A stretch of DNA of 64,000 nt, taken from contig PABB01000072.1 of NCBI GenBank assembly GCA_002702655.1, positions 64,001 to 128,000 of the forward strand, written 5' to 3'. This DNA comes from Planctomycetaceae bacterium (GTDB taxonomy: Bacteria; Planctomycetota; Planctomycetia; Pirellulales; Lacipirellulaceae). A model generated the notes under the pieces. The model saw only the letters and a program-made list of their open reading frames with translations, ran no database searches and was not told the DNA's origin. Both the position numbers and the translations under genes were made by a program. Positions 29,840-37,647 of the stretch are shown here, one piece after another (positions within the stretch are counted from its first letter, which is position 1; the number at the start of each line of letters is the position of its first letter).

Positions 29840-29985
29840 CACGGGACTGAGGTGTTAGCGGCAGCATCCCTGGTTCTTACCTAGGCGGGTGAGGGTTCGA
29901 GGGTCGGCGTACATTGGCGAGCCAAGCTGGTTGTAACCCAGCGGTCTTCGGACTGTGGCCGTTCGACTCCGTCCCGACGCACGGC
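29840..29985 (+). other. Degenerate tRNA-like sequences (Lys-CUU-like and Tyr-GUA-like)
   Basis: Two anticodon-arm-like hairpins lie in tandem. CCTGG-TTCTTAC-CTAGG at 29869-29885 would present CUU. GCTGG-TTGTAAC-CCAGC at 29926-29942 would present GUA and is followed by a long-variable-arm-like GGTCTTCGGACT and a TTCGACT loop, as in class II tRNA-Tyr. Acceptor and D-arms do not pair properly, so these are probably decayed or very unusual tRNAs. Confidence 0.35.
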
Positions 29986-29988
29986 GGG

Positions 29989-30351
29989 CCGAGCTACTTC
30001 GTCCACAGCAAGGGCGCTCAATCGGCAGCGGACGGCGAAGCCGGCGTCGTCCCCGGCTTGATGGGCGCAGCCAGTTTCCACACCGTCGGCCGAGGGTTCG
30101 CAGCGCCACTGTCGTCCTGTTCCCACGGAGCCGGAAGGCGCATGAGCCGGACAGAAGCCCGCCAAGTGTTCACCGCCAAATCGTTCCAGCGGCAAGTTGG
30201 CGGACTCTGGTGCGATCACCGCCGCGTCGATCGCCTGCGAGACGAGTCGCCGGGCGCCTACCAGAACATCCGCGAGGTGATGCGGGCTCAGCGCGAGCTC
30301 GTCAGAATCATCCGCGAACTCCGGCCCGTGCTGTGCTGCAAGGGAGTGTAG
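29989..30351 (+). pseudogene. rtcB: C-terminal remnant of RtcB RNA ligase
   Basis: About 120 residues match the C-terminal third of RtcB: the KGA motif (VHSKGAQSA), VPGLMGAASF, the SHGAGRRMSRTEAR motif that holds the histidine which takes GMP in RtcB, and the ending SPGAYQNIREVMRAQ then LRPVLCCKG. The N-terminal two thirds with the Mn-binding residues are missing; upstream is tRNA-like sequence. RtcB joins 2',3'-cyclic phosphate and 5'-OH RNA ends. Its presence beside kptA-containing genes points to an earlier RNA-repair block. The frame is open back to 29914, so a short product could be made, but it could not ligate. Confidence 0.8.
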
Positions 30352-30381
30352 GCTCCCCGGGGCCGGATTCCCTGGGGAGCC
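30351..30381 (+). terminator. Hairpin directly after the rtcB remnant
   Basis: GGCTCCCC (30351-30358) pairs with GGGGAGCC (30374-30381) across a 15-base loop, starting at the last base of the rtcB stop codon. No T-run follows. It would insulate the NAD operon from transcription coming from upstream. Confidence 0.5.
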
Positions 30382-30398
30382 GGGGTTGACGCCGCCGA

Positions 30399-30423
30399 TG
30401 TTAGTGTAATAATCACACTAACA
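30399..30423. promoter_or_regulatory. NrtR-type operator upstream of pncB
   Basis: Perfect inverted repeat TGTTAGTGT-AATAATC-ACACTAACA, ending 23 bases before the pncB start codon. The core TTAGTGT-N7-ACACTAA recurs twice before the Nudix regulator gene at 34032. NrtR regulators are known to bind palindromic sites in front of NAD-synthesis genes. An overlap with the pncB promoter would give repression. Confidence 0.75.
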
Positions 30424-30446
30424 TTCCGCTTCCGCCGGAGGCCGCC

Positions 30447-31925
30447 ATGAACACGCCAGCGTCGTTAGCCCTGCTCACCGATCTCTACCAGCTCACGATG
30501 GCCTTCGGCTGCTGGAAGCTGGGCCGAGCCGAACGGGAGGCGGTGTTTCATCTCTTCTTCCGAAAACCGCCCTTCGCCGGTGGCTATGCGGTCGCAGCCG
30601 GATTGGGACCCGCCATCGAGTACCTGCAGGACTTTCGCTTCGACGAATCGGACCTAGCGTACCTCGCCACGCTGACCGGCAACGACGACCGGCCGCTGTT
30701 CGAAGAAGGCTTCCTTGCGTACCTCCAGCAGCTCCGCCTCGCGGTGGATATCGACGCGATGCCCGAGGGCACGGTCGCCTTCGCCCAGGAGCCCCTGGTG
30801 CGGGTCACCGGGCCGATGCTCCAGTGCCAGATCCTCGAGACGGCGCTCTTGAACATTATCAACTTCCAGACCCTGATCGCGACCAAGGCGGCCCGTATCT
30901 GCATGGCTACCGGCGGCGAGCCGGTGCTGGAGTTCGGTCTTCGCCGGGCTCAGGGCGTCGACGGCGGGCTCACCGCCAGCCGCGCCGCGTACCTGGGCGG
31001 TTGTGCAGCCACCTCCAACGTGCTGGCCGGCAAGCAGTACGGCATCCCCGTCAAGGGGACGCACGCCCACAGTTGGGTGATGTCGTTCGACGACGAACTG
31101 GCGGCGTTCGACGGCTACGCCGAAGCGATGCCCAACAACTGCGTCTTCCTGGTCGACACCTATGACACGCTCGAAGGGGTTCGCAACGCGGTCGAGGTCG
31201 GCAGGCGGCTGCGGGATCAAGGCCACGAGATGGTCGGCATCCGGCTCGACTCGGGCGACCTGGCGTACCTCAGCATCGAGGCCCGTAAGATCCTCGACGC
31301 CGGCGGCTTCCCCAACGCGACAATCGTCGCCTCGAACGACCTCGACGAGCACATCATCGAAAGCCTCAAATCGCAGGGGGCCAAGATCGCCGTATGGGGC
31401 GTCGGCACCAAGCTCGCGACCGCCTACGACCAGCCGGCTTTGGGCGGCGTCTACAAGCTCGGCGCCATGAAGGACAATGCGGGTGAGTGGCGTCCCAAAG
31501 TGAAACTGTCGGAGCAAGCGGCCAAGACCACGATTCCCGGCGTGCTGCAGGTGCGACGTTTTCTCAACGGAGATAAGCTCACAGGCGACATGATCTACGA
31601 CGAGACTCGCGGGATCGACACCCGCGAGATCATTGTCGATGTGAAGGACGGCAACCGGCGCAAGCGAATGCCTGCCGGGGCTGTTGGGGCCGACCTTCTC
31701 GTTCCCGTCATGCGTGGCGGCAAGCTGACCAGCTCGTTCGCCGATAGCGATGAGACGCTGGAAGTCGCCCGTAAGCGAGCGACCGACGCACTTGCCGGCC
31801 TCGACCCAAGCATTCGCCGGCTGCTCAATCCGCACGAGCATCCCGTGGGCATCGACGTCGGCCTCCACGAGCGCCGCGATCAGATGATCCGCGAGGTGCG
31901 GTGGGATTTCGCTGAGCAAGCATGA
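30447..31925 (+). CDS. pncB: Nicotinate phosphoribosyltransferase
   Basis: 492 residues with GGAGG before the ATG. The family marks are the N-terminal [13 protein letters not shown], the motif KGTHAHSW at 203-210 with the histidine expected to be phosphorylated, and the PRPP/phosphate region [34 protein letters not shown]. It makes nicotinate mononucleotide from nicotinate and PRPP with ATP, the entry of the Preiss-Handler route. It is the first gene of a plus-strand island and has an NrtR-type operator just upstream. Its nicotinate would come from PncA, encoded 3.3 kb downstream. Confidence 0.95.
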   Translation: MNTPASLALLTDLYQLTMAFGCWKLGRAEREAVFHLFFRKPPFAGGYAVAAGLGPAIEYLQDFRFDESDLAYLATLTGNDDRPLFEEGFLAYLQQLRLAVDIDAMPEGTVAFAQEPLVRVTGPMLQCQILETALLNIINFQTLIATKAARICMATGGEPVLEFGLRRAQGVDGGLTASRAAYLGGCAATSNVLAGKQYGIPVKGTHAHSWVMSFDDELAAFDGYAEAMPNNCVFLVDTYDTLEGVRNAVEVGRRLRDQGHEMVGIRLDSGDLAYLSIEARKILDAGGFPNATIVASNDLDEHIIESLKSQGAKIAVWGVGTKLATAYDQPALGGVYKLGAMKDNAGEWRPKVKLSEQAAKTTIPGVLQVRRFLNGDKLTGDMIYDETRGIDTREIIVDVKDGNRRKRMPAGAVGADLLVPVMRGGKLTSSFADSDETLEVARKRATDALAGLDPSIRRLLNPHEHPVGIDVGLHERRDQMIREVRWDFAEQA

Positions 31926-31936
31926 AGAGCTGAACC

Positions 31937-33928
31937 ATGAGACTTGTTCGCGTCGCCGCCGCCGCTCTGAACCAGACGCCCCTCGACTGGGACGCGAACG
32001 CCGGGAACATCCGCCAGGCGATTGCGGAGGCCCGCTCGGCAGGCGCCACGCTGCTCTGCCTGCCGGAACTGTGCATCACCGGTTACGGGTGCGAGGATGC
32101 GTTCTATTCGCGCGGCGTGATACGGATGGCCGAGCGTGTGTTGGCCGAGTTGCTCCTGGACACCCAAGGCATGGCCGTGTCGATCGGTCTGCCGGTGTTG
32201 CACGCCGGCGCTCTGTTCAACGCGTCGGCGTTGGTGGTTGATGGCGCGCTCGTGGGATTGATTGCCAAGCAGCATCTCGCGGGGGACGGGCTGCACTACG
32301 AGCCGCGGTGGTTCAAACCCTGGCCCGACAACGCAATCGCCAGCATTCGTCTGGCCGGATTCGAGGCGCCGATCGGCGACCTGCTGTTTGACATCGACGG
32401 GGTCCGTGTGGGATTCGAAATCTGCGAAGACGCCTGGGTCGCCAGCCGCCCCGGCCTCGACCATGCGAAGCTCTCGGCGGACATCCTGCTGAACCCGAGC
32501 GCGAGTCACTTCGCGTTCGGCAAGTCGGTCACGCGCCGGCGACTTGTGGAGGAGGCCTCGCGGAGTCTGGCCGTCACGTACGTCTACAGCAACCTGGTCG
32601 GCAACGAGGCGGGCCGCGTGATCTACGATGGCCAGACGATCATCGCCACGTGCGGCGAAACGGTCGCCTGCGGGCCGCGGCTCGGTTTCGCCCCGGTCTC
32701 GGTCACGGCCGCGACAACCGACGTAGACGCCACACGGATGCGACGCTCGCAGTCGGCGAGCTACGAGCCGGAGGTGGTGATCGATAGCCAGCGGGTTGTG
32801 CCCGTGGCGTTCGCATTGCCTGCAGCACGGCCGACCAGCGAAGAGGCCCGAATCGCGGACTGGGAGAAGTCGCCACAGCTCAAGGAAGAAGAATTCACTC
32901 GGGCGGTCACCCTGGGCTTGTACGACTACGCCCACAAGAGCCGGTCGCGCGGGTTTGTCGTCTCGCTCAGCGGGGGCGCCGACTCGGCAGCCGTTGCATG
33001 CCTCGTGAAAATGACGGCGCAACGGGCGGTCGATGAGTTGGGGATGACGGCCGCCTGCGAGGCCTTTGGGCAAAGTCAGCAGAGCGATGTGCATGAATTG
33101 ACCGCAGCGGTGCTCACGACGGTGTACCAGGCAACCCGCAACAGCTCTCCCACCACGCGCGACGCGGCCGGCGACGTCGCGGCGGCCATCGGTGCGACGC
33201 ATATTGAGCTGGACATTGACGACGTTTGCCAAAGCTACACTCTCAAAACAGAAGAAGCACTGGGCCGCGAGCTCACCTGGGAGACCGATGACATTGCGCT
33301 GCAGAACATTCAGGCGCGCTCGCGAGCCCCGTCGGTGTGGATGCTGGCCAACGTGAAGAACGCCCTCTTGTTGGCGACCAGCAACCGCAGCGAGGCGGCC
33401 GTCGGCTACGCCACCATGGATGGCGACACCTGCGGGGGGCTGAGCCCGATCGCCGGCATCGATAAGGCGTTTCTGCGGCAGTGGCTGCGCTGGCTTGAGA
33501 CAGATGGTCCCCGTGGCATAGGGCCAATCCCTGAATTGAGCGCCGTCAATCGGCAACAGCCCACCGCTGAACTGCGTCCGCAGGATGCCGGGCAGACCGA
33601 TGAGGACGACCTGATGCCGTACGACCTGCTCGACGCAATCGAGGACCACGCGATCGGCGAGAAACGCTCGCCGGCGGAGACGCTAGCGGCCGTGTCGGCC
33701 AAATTCTCGCAATACGAGCCGGAGCGCCTGGCCGCGTGGGTTCGCCGGTTCTTTGAACTCTGGAGCCGCAATCAGTGGAAGCGGGAGCGGTACGCCCCCT
33801 CGCTGCACGTCGATGACAAGAACCTCGACCCCAAGACTTGGTGCCGGTTCCCCATCCTTTCGGGCGGATTTCGACGGGAGCTGAGCGAACTACGGGGTAT
33901 CGACCTCCAGAACGGCAGCGGCTCTTAG
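31937..33928 (+). CDS. nadE: Glutamine-dependent NAD+ synthetase
   Basis: 663 residues in two domains. The N-terminal nitrilase-type glutaminase has the triad Glu44 (LPELC), Lys111 (IAKQHL) and Cys163 (FEICED). The C-terminal synthetase has the PP-loop SGGADS at 345-350 and later the NAAD-site region ENIQARSR-like (NIQARSRAPSVWMLAN). It amidates nicotinate adenine dinucleotide to NAD+, taking ammonia from glutamine. It starts 11 bases after pncB and shares its transcript. Length fits the long, glutamine-using form. Confidence 0.96.
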   Translation: MRLVRVAAAALNQTPLDWDANAGNIRQAIAEARSAGATLLCLPELCITGYGCEDAFYSRGVIRMAERVLAELLLDTQGMAVSIGLPVLHAGALFNASALVVDGALVGLIAKQHLAGDGLHYEPRWFKPWPDNAIASIRLAGFEAPIGDLLFDIDGVRVGFEICEDAWVASRPGLDHAKLSADILLNPSASHFAFGKSVTRRRLVEEASRSLAVTYVYSNLVGNEAGRVIYDGQTIIATCGETVACGPRLGFAPVSVTAATTDVDATRMRRSQSASYEPEVVIDSQRVVPVAFALPAARPTSEEARIADWEKSPQLKEEEFTRAVTLGLYDYAHKSRSRGFVVSLSGGADSAAVACLVKMTAQRAVDELGMTAACEAFGQSQQSDVHELTAAVLTTVYQATRNSSPTTRDAAGDVAAAIGATHIELDIDDVCQSYTLKTEEALGRELTWETDDIALQNIQARSRAPSVWMLANVKNALLLATSNRSEAAVGYATMDGDTCGGLSPIAGIDKAFLRQWLRWLETDGPRGIGPIPELSAVNRQQPTAELRPQDAGQTDEDDLMPYDLLDAIEDHAIGEKRSPAETLAAVSAKFSQYEPERLAAWVRRFFELWSRNQWKRERYAPSLHVDDKNLDPKTWCRFPILSGGFRRELSELRGIDLQNGSGS

Positions 33929-33976
33929 GTGCGAAGAAGCCACGACAGTTCCGGGCTTTTCTGGCTCAAGCTTGAC

Positions 33977-33997
33977 TTAGTGTCTATCCGACACTAC
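33977..33997. promoter_or_regulatory. NrtR-type operator 1 upstream of the Nudix regulator gene
   Basis: TTAGTGT-CTATCCG-ACACTAC, a 7-7-7 inverted repeat with one mismatch in the last base against the perfect site before pncB. It lies in the 103-base gap between nadE and the regulator gene. Confidence 0.65.
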
Positions 33998-33999
33998 TA

Positions 34000-34020
34000 T
34001 TGGTGTAGAAATAACACTAA
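34000..34020. promoter_or_regulatory. NrtR-type operator 2 upstream of the Nudix regulator gene
   Basis: TTGGTGT-AGAAATA-ACACTAA, the same 7-7-7 layout with one mismatch. It begins three bases after operator 1, almost one DNA turn-pair away (23 bases centre to centre), and ends 11 bases before the ATG at 34032, suggesting cooperative autorepression. Confidence 0.65.
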
Positions 34021-34031
34021 GAGACGTTCCC

Positions 34032-34733
34032 ATGTCACACGCTTATGAATTCGCCCGCCCGGCCCTCACGGTCGACATCGTCGTCTTTGGCTTTGATTCT
34101 GAGTATGGCGAGGAAGACCTGAAGGTGATGTTGATCCAGCGGGATCTGGCGCCCTACGAGGGTGGGTGGGCCCTGCCCGGCGGGTTCGTGCGGGTGGAAG
34201 AAACCCTCGATGACGCCGCACGGCGAGAGCTGGCCGAGGAGACGGGTCTCAAGGACATCTACCTTGAGCAGCTCTACACGTTTGGAGCGGTCGAGCGTGA
34301 TCCCCGCGAGCGGGTCGTCACGGTCGCCTACTACGCCCTGGTGAACCTCGAAGGGCACGATATCCAAGCAAACACCGACGCCCGTAACGCGGCGTGGTTC
34401 CCAGTGAGCGACCTGCCGGAACTGGCCTTCGACCACCAAGAAATCCTCGACGTCGCTCACGAGCGGCTGCGGGGCAAGGTCCGTTACCAGCCGATCGGCT
34501 TCGAGCTGCTGCCCGACCGATTCACGCTGCGGCAGCTCCAGCATCTGTACGAAGTGATTCTTGATCGGGAACTCGACAAGCGAAACTTCCGCAAGAAGGT
34601 GCTGGCGATGGAGATTGTCAAAGAGACCAAAGAGATCGAGAAAGACGTCGCCCACCGGGCCGCACGGCTTTACCACTTCGACAAACGCACCTACGACCGC
34701 CTGACAAAGCAAGGCTTTAACTTCGAGATCTAG
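34032..34733 (+). CDS. nrtR: NrtR-type Nudix regulator of NAD metabolism
   Basis: 233 residues. A Nudix domain at about 10-140 carries a complete Nudix box (G51 to L73, with [20 protein letters not shown]), followed by a C-terminal winged helix region (about 150-230, [28 protein letters not shown]), the architecture of NrtR. In many NrtR proteins the Nudix box has lost activity and binds ADP-ribose or NAD+ as a signal; here it looks intact, so it may also hydrolyse ADP-ribose. Two inverted repeats lie directly upstream and one more before pncB, which fits autoregulation and control of the island. Confidence 0.9.
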   Translation: MSHAYEFARPALTVDIVVFGFDSEYGEEDLKVMLIQRDLAPYEGGWALPGGFVRVEETLDDAARRELAEETGLKDIYLEQLYTFGAVERDPRERVVTVAYYALVNLEGHDIQANTDARNAAWFPVSDLPELAFDHQEILDVAHERLRGKVRYQPIGFELLPDRFTLRQLQHLYEVILDRELDKRNFRKKVLAMEIVKETKEIEKDVAHRAARLYHFDKRTYDRLTKQGFNFEI

Positions 34734-34737
34734 AGCT

Positions 34738-35238
34738 ATGAACGACACCCGCGATGACTTGCAGAACCGTGTGACGGTGGTCGTCGGCGATCTCCTAGAT
34801 CAGCGGGTTGACGCCATAGTGAACGCTTGGAATCGCAACGTGATTCCTTGGTGGCTGTTGCTTCCGCAAGGAGTCAGCGGTGCAATCAAGAAAAGGGCCG
34901 GACTGAAGCCGTTCCGCGAACTGGGCAGGATGGGCCCAATCCCGCTCGGCGGGGCCGTTGTTACATCCGCGGGTCGTCTTTCTTTTAGGGCGATCATCCA
35001 CGTTGCAGGCATCAATCTGCTGTGGCGGGCGAGTGAGACGTCGATTCGGGCGTCAGTAGCTTCGGCTTTAAGCGTTGCTAATAACGAATCTTTCGGCTCT
35101 ATCGCGATACCAGCGATCGGGGCCGGAAGTGGCGGTTTCGGTGAAGAGGAATCACTACGGCTCATCGAAGACGAAATCACTCAGCACCCACTGTCAATCG
35201 ACGTCACGTTGGTGCGATACCGCGGAAGCCGAATATGA
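34738..35238 (+). CDS. Macro domain protein (ADP-ribose binding/hydrolysis)
   Basis: 166 residues, almost only a macro domain: GDLLDQRVDAIVNAWNRN (residues about 17-34), the substrate-loop region GVSGAIKKRAG and the phosphate loop IPAIGAGSGGFG. Macro domains bind ADP-ribose and can remove it from proteins or nucleic acids, or act on ADP-ribose 1''-phosphate. It begins five bases after the nrtR stop and its own stop overlaps the pncA start (ATGA). The exact substrate cannot be read from sequence. Confidence 0.9.
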   Translation: MNDTRDDLQNRVTVVVGDLLDQRVDAIVNAWNRNVIPWWLLLPQGVSGAIKKRAGLKPFRELGRMGPIPLGGAVVTSAGRLSFRAIIHVAGINLLWRASETSIRASVASALSVANNESFGSIAIPAIGAGSGGFGEEESLRLIEDEITQHPLSIDVTLVRYRGSRI

Positions 35239-35831
35239 AAGCCTTGATACTCGTCGACATCCAGAACGACTTCCTGCCCGGCGGCGCCTTGGCGGTGCCG
35301 CATGGAGACGAGGTCGTGCCCGTCGCGAATCGGCTGATACCGGATTACGAACTTGTCGTCGCCACGCAGGACTGGCACCCGTCCGATCATCAGTCGTTTG
35401 CAAGCCAGCACGATGGTCACGCGGTCGGCGAGGTCATCACAGTGGAAGGCCTCGATCAGATTCTGTGGCCAGACCACTGCGTCCAGGGGACGCCCGGCGC
35501 CGAGTTTGCCCCAGACCTGAACCTCGGAGGCATTGACCACGTCATCCGCAAGGGAACGGATCGGTTGTTCGACAGCTACAGCGGCTTCTACGACAACGGC
35601 CACCGCAAAGCCACCGGATTAGGCGACTACCTCGAACAGCGCGGGGTCGCCGCCGTCGACGTGATGGGCCTGGCAACGGACTACTGCGTCAAGTTCACGG
35701 CATTAGATGCGGTCCAACTGGGCTTCGAGACGCGTCTGTTGGTCGAGGGCGTCCGAGGTGTTGAGCTAAAGCCAGGCGACTGCGAGAACGCAATCGCCGA
35801 AATGCGGCGCCAGGGCGTCGCTGTCGCCTAG
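35235..35831 (+). CDS. pncA: Nicotinamidase
   Basis: 198 residues of the isochorismatase-like fold with the catalytic triad Asp8 (LVDIQNDF), Lys106 (IRKGTD) and Cys151 (ATDYCVKFTA), and the metal site Asp46, His48 (QDWHPSDH) and His81. It hydrolyses nicotinamide, the leftover of every NAD+-consuming transfer, to nicotinate for PncB. Its ATG overlaps the macro gene stop, so the two are co-translated. Length is normal for the family. Confidence 0.96.
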   Translation: MKALILVDIQNDFLPGGALAVPHGDEVVPVANRLIPDYELVVATQDWHPSDHQSFASQHDGHAVGEVITVEGLDQILWPDHCVQGTPGAEFAPDLNLGGIDHVIRKGTDRLFDSYSGFYDNGHRKATGLGDYLEQRGVAAVDVMGLATDYCVKFTALDAVQLGFETRLLVEGVRGVELKPGDCENAIAEMRRQGVAVA

Positions 35832-35842
35832 GGAGAGCTGTC

Positions 35843-36310
35843 ATGGCAGTCGAATTCTATTCAAAGCTGGAAGCGTACGGCGAATTCTCCAACTTTTCGC
35901 CCCACGGGATCCAGATGGATGGCCTCTGGTATCCGACCGTCGAGCACTATTTCCAGGCGATGAAGTTCCCAGGCCACGAACAAGCCGAGAAAATCCGGTG
36001 CTCCGCGAATCCGAAACTTGCCAAGCAGCTGGGGCGTACCCGGAAGGTCGCGTTGCGCGACGACTGGGAGGACGTGAAGATCGACATCATGCGGAGCGCG
36101 GTGAGGGCGAAGTTCACGACTCACAAAGAGCTAACGCGATTGTTGATCGGCACTGGTGAAGAAGAACTCGTCGAAGCAGCGCCGTCCGACTACTTTTGGG
36201 GCTGCGGCAAATCGGGGTCCGGTCAGAACTGGCTGGGTCGACTCTTAATGGAAGTGCGGCAGGAGCTGCGAGACGAAGCCATGGAAAAGGAAGGTAGAGT
36301 AATCAGCTAG
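35843..36310 (+). CDS. NADAR domain protein (YbiA-like)
   Basis: 155 residues covering one NADAR domain: GEFSNFSPHGI near the start, WYPTVEHYFQAMKF at about 30-43, and the C-terminal DYFWGCGKSGSGQNWLGRLL. E. coli YbiA is implicated in riboflavin-intermediate and NAD-linked chemistry, and some NADAR proteins have been shown to remove ADP-ribose from guanine in DNA. Co-occurrence with macro and ADP-ribosylglycohydrolase genes favours an ADP-ribose role here. It follows pncA by 11 bases. Confidence 0.92.
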   Translation: MAVEFYSKLEAYGEFSNFSPHGIQMDGLWYPTVEHYFQAMKFPGHEQAEKIRCSANPKLAKQLGRTRKVALRDDWEDVKIDIMRSAVRAKFTTHKELTRLLIGTGEEELVEAAPSDYFWGCGKSGSGQNWLGRLLMEVRQELRDEAMEKEGRVIS

Positions 36311-36465
36311 ATCGTGGGCAATGCGAATCAGCCAGTGGAGCAAGGGGTGTAGCTCGGCCTGACGCGATACCTGGCGGCCCAGTACGAGCACTCGGACCGC
36401 CTGATCCGCGTCGACGGAGGCGCGGGGCCGAAGTTGCACCTGCACGAAAACTGCCAACAAAAGAC

Positions 36466-37014
36466 ATGAAGATGACAGACGCCAATCCAACAACAGTCTA
36501 CAAGGGCCGACACCTGTCGATGCTCAGTCGTGGCGGATGGGAGTACGCCACGCGTAACACCGCTCGATCGGCGGTGGGCATCGTGGCCGTCACCAATGCC
36601 GGAGAGGTCGTTCTCGTCGAGCAGCACCGGCCTCCGGTCAATCAGAACGTGATCGAACTGCCGGCGGGACTGAGCGGAGACATCGCCGGCAAGGAAGACG
36701 AATCGCTGCTCGAAGCGGCGCAACGTGAGTTGCTCGAAGAGACCGGCTACGTCGCTGATCGGTGGTCCGAATTGATGACAGGGTATTCGTCGCCGGGGCT
36801 CACCGACGAGTCGATCACGCTGTTTCTAGCCGAGGGGCTTGAACTGAAGGGGCCTGGTGGGGGCGATCATAGTGAGGATATCACCATTCACGAAGTGCCT
36901 CTCGGCGAAGTGCTGGAATGGCTACAAGACAAGCCTGCGGCAGCAGACTTGAAGCTGCTTGCCGGCTTGTTCGCCGCGCAGATCGCGTTGGCCGACAGGA
37001 TTGGAGGTGATTGA
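36466..37014 (+). CDS. Nudix hydrolase, ADP-ribose pyrophosphatase type
   Basis: 182 residues with the ADPRase layout: LVEQHRPPVNQNVIELPAG before the Nudix helix and EAAQRELLEETGY (Glu79, Arg87-Glu88, Glu91-Glu92) in it, plus the downstream SPGLTDESITLFLAEGL typical of NudF/YjhB-like ADP-ribose pyrophosphatases. The glycine at the start of the Nudix box is displaced by a small insertion (GLSGDIAGKEDE). It would split free ADP-ribose into AMP and ribose 5-phosphate. A 155-base gap precedes it, with no visible operator; its stop touches the next start (TGAATG). Confidence 0.9.
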   Translation: MKMTDANPTTVYKGRHLSMLSRGGWEYATRNTARSAVGIVAVTNAGEVVLVEQHRPPVNQNVIELPAGLSGDIAGKEDESLLEAAQRELLEETGYVADRWSELMTGYSSPGLTDESITLFLAEGLELKGPGGGDHSEDITIHEVPLGEVLEWLQDKPAAADLKLLAGLFAAQIALADRIGGD

Positions 37015-37638
37015 ATGCCGTTGCCCATAGAACTCTGGCTGATCCACCCGGACCAGGACGCCACGGCGGCATTCGAAAATCGTTTCTACGGCCGTCCCGC
37101 GGTTCGAGTGATCCAAGCTGCCTACGAGAATCTGGACGCCCACGACTGCTTCGTGACGGCTGCCAACTGCTACGGAATCATGAATGCGGGCATCGATGCG
37201 GCCGTCGTGCGGGTGCATGGCGTCGAGTTGTGCACCCGGATACAACATCGAATTCTGGACGAGTTCCTTGGGGAACAGCCCGTCGGCACGGCGATCATCG
37301 AAGAGACGCGAAACGCTCGGAATCCGTACGTGTGTCACGCACCAACGATGAGGGTGCCAGGCTCGATTCGCGGGACCGACAATGTCTACCTGGCTACGTT
37401 CGCCGCGCTGACGGCGGTCTACCGGTACAATTCCCTCCACGACCATCCGATCTACACGGTTGCGCTGCCAGCGATGGGATGCGGATTCGGCGGCATGGAC
37501 TATGCGGAGTCCGGGCGTCAGATGGCCGCGGCTTACAGGCACTATTTGAGTCCGCCGCATCACCTTGATTGGGACAACGTCATCGAACGCGAGAGGTCCA
37601 TCCGATACGACGGCGACGAGCAAGTGGTCGTCCGCTAG
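37015..37638 (+). CDS. Macro-like domain protein, divergent
   Basis: 207 residues that keep macro-fold landmarks: FVTAANCYGIMNAGIDAAV (about 46-64, equivalent to the VNAAN motif), HAPTMRVP and the C-terminal loop ALPAMGCGFGGMDY. The N-terminus (LWLIHPDQDATAAFENRF) differs from ordinary macro proteins and resembles phage- and island-borne members. It probably binds or processes ADP-ribose or a derivative. It directly follows the Nudix gene, so the two may act in sequence. Confidence 0.72.
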   Translation: MPLPIELWLIHPDQDATAAFENRFYGRPAVRVIQAAYENLDAHDCFVTAANCYGIMNAGIDAAVVRVHGVELCTRIQHRILDEFLGEQPVGTAIIEETRNARNPYVCHAPTMRVPGSIRGTDNVYLATFAALTAVYRYNSLHDHPIYTVALPAMGCGFGGMDYAESGRQMAAAYRHYLSPPHHLDWDNVIERERSIRYDGDEQVVVR

Positions 37639-37647
37639 GAGTCGAAC

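Noticed and set aside
29824-29920. A permuted tRNA, with CTCGCCA at 29824 able to pair with TGGCGAG at 29914
   Set aside because: The downstream part has its own anticodon arm and T-loop and the intervening sequence does not give a complete permuted tRNA; chance pairing is more likely.
30005-30050. A tRNA D-arm-like sequence (CGCT-CAATCGGC-AGCG)
   Set aside because: These bases encode conserved RtcB residues (SKGAQSAADGE), so coding explains them.
31880-33649. 589-residue open frame on the minus strand
   Set aside because: It mirrors nadE, which has complete catalytic residues; high GC makes long antisense frames common here. The same holds for the minus frame 30654-31919 opposite pncB.
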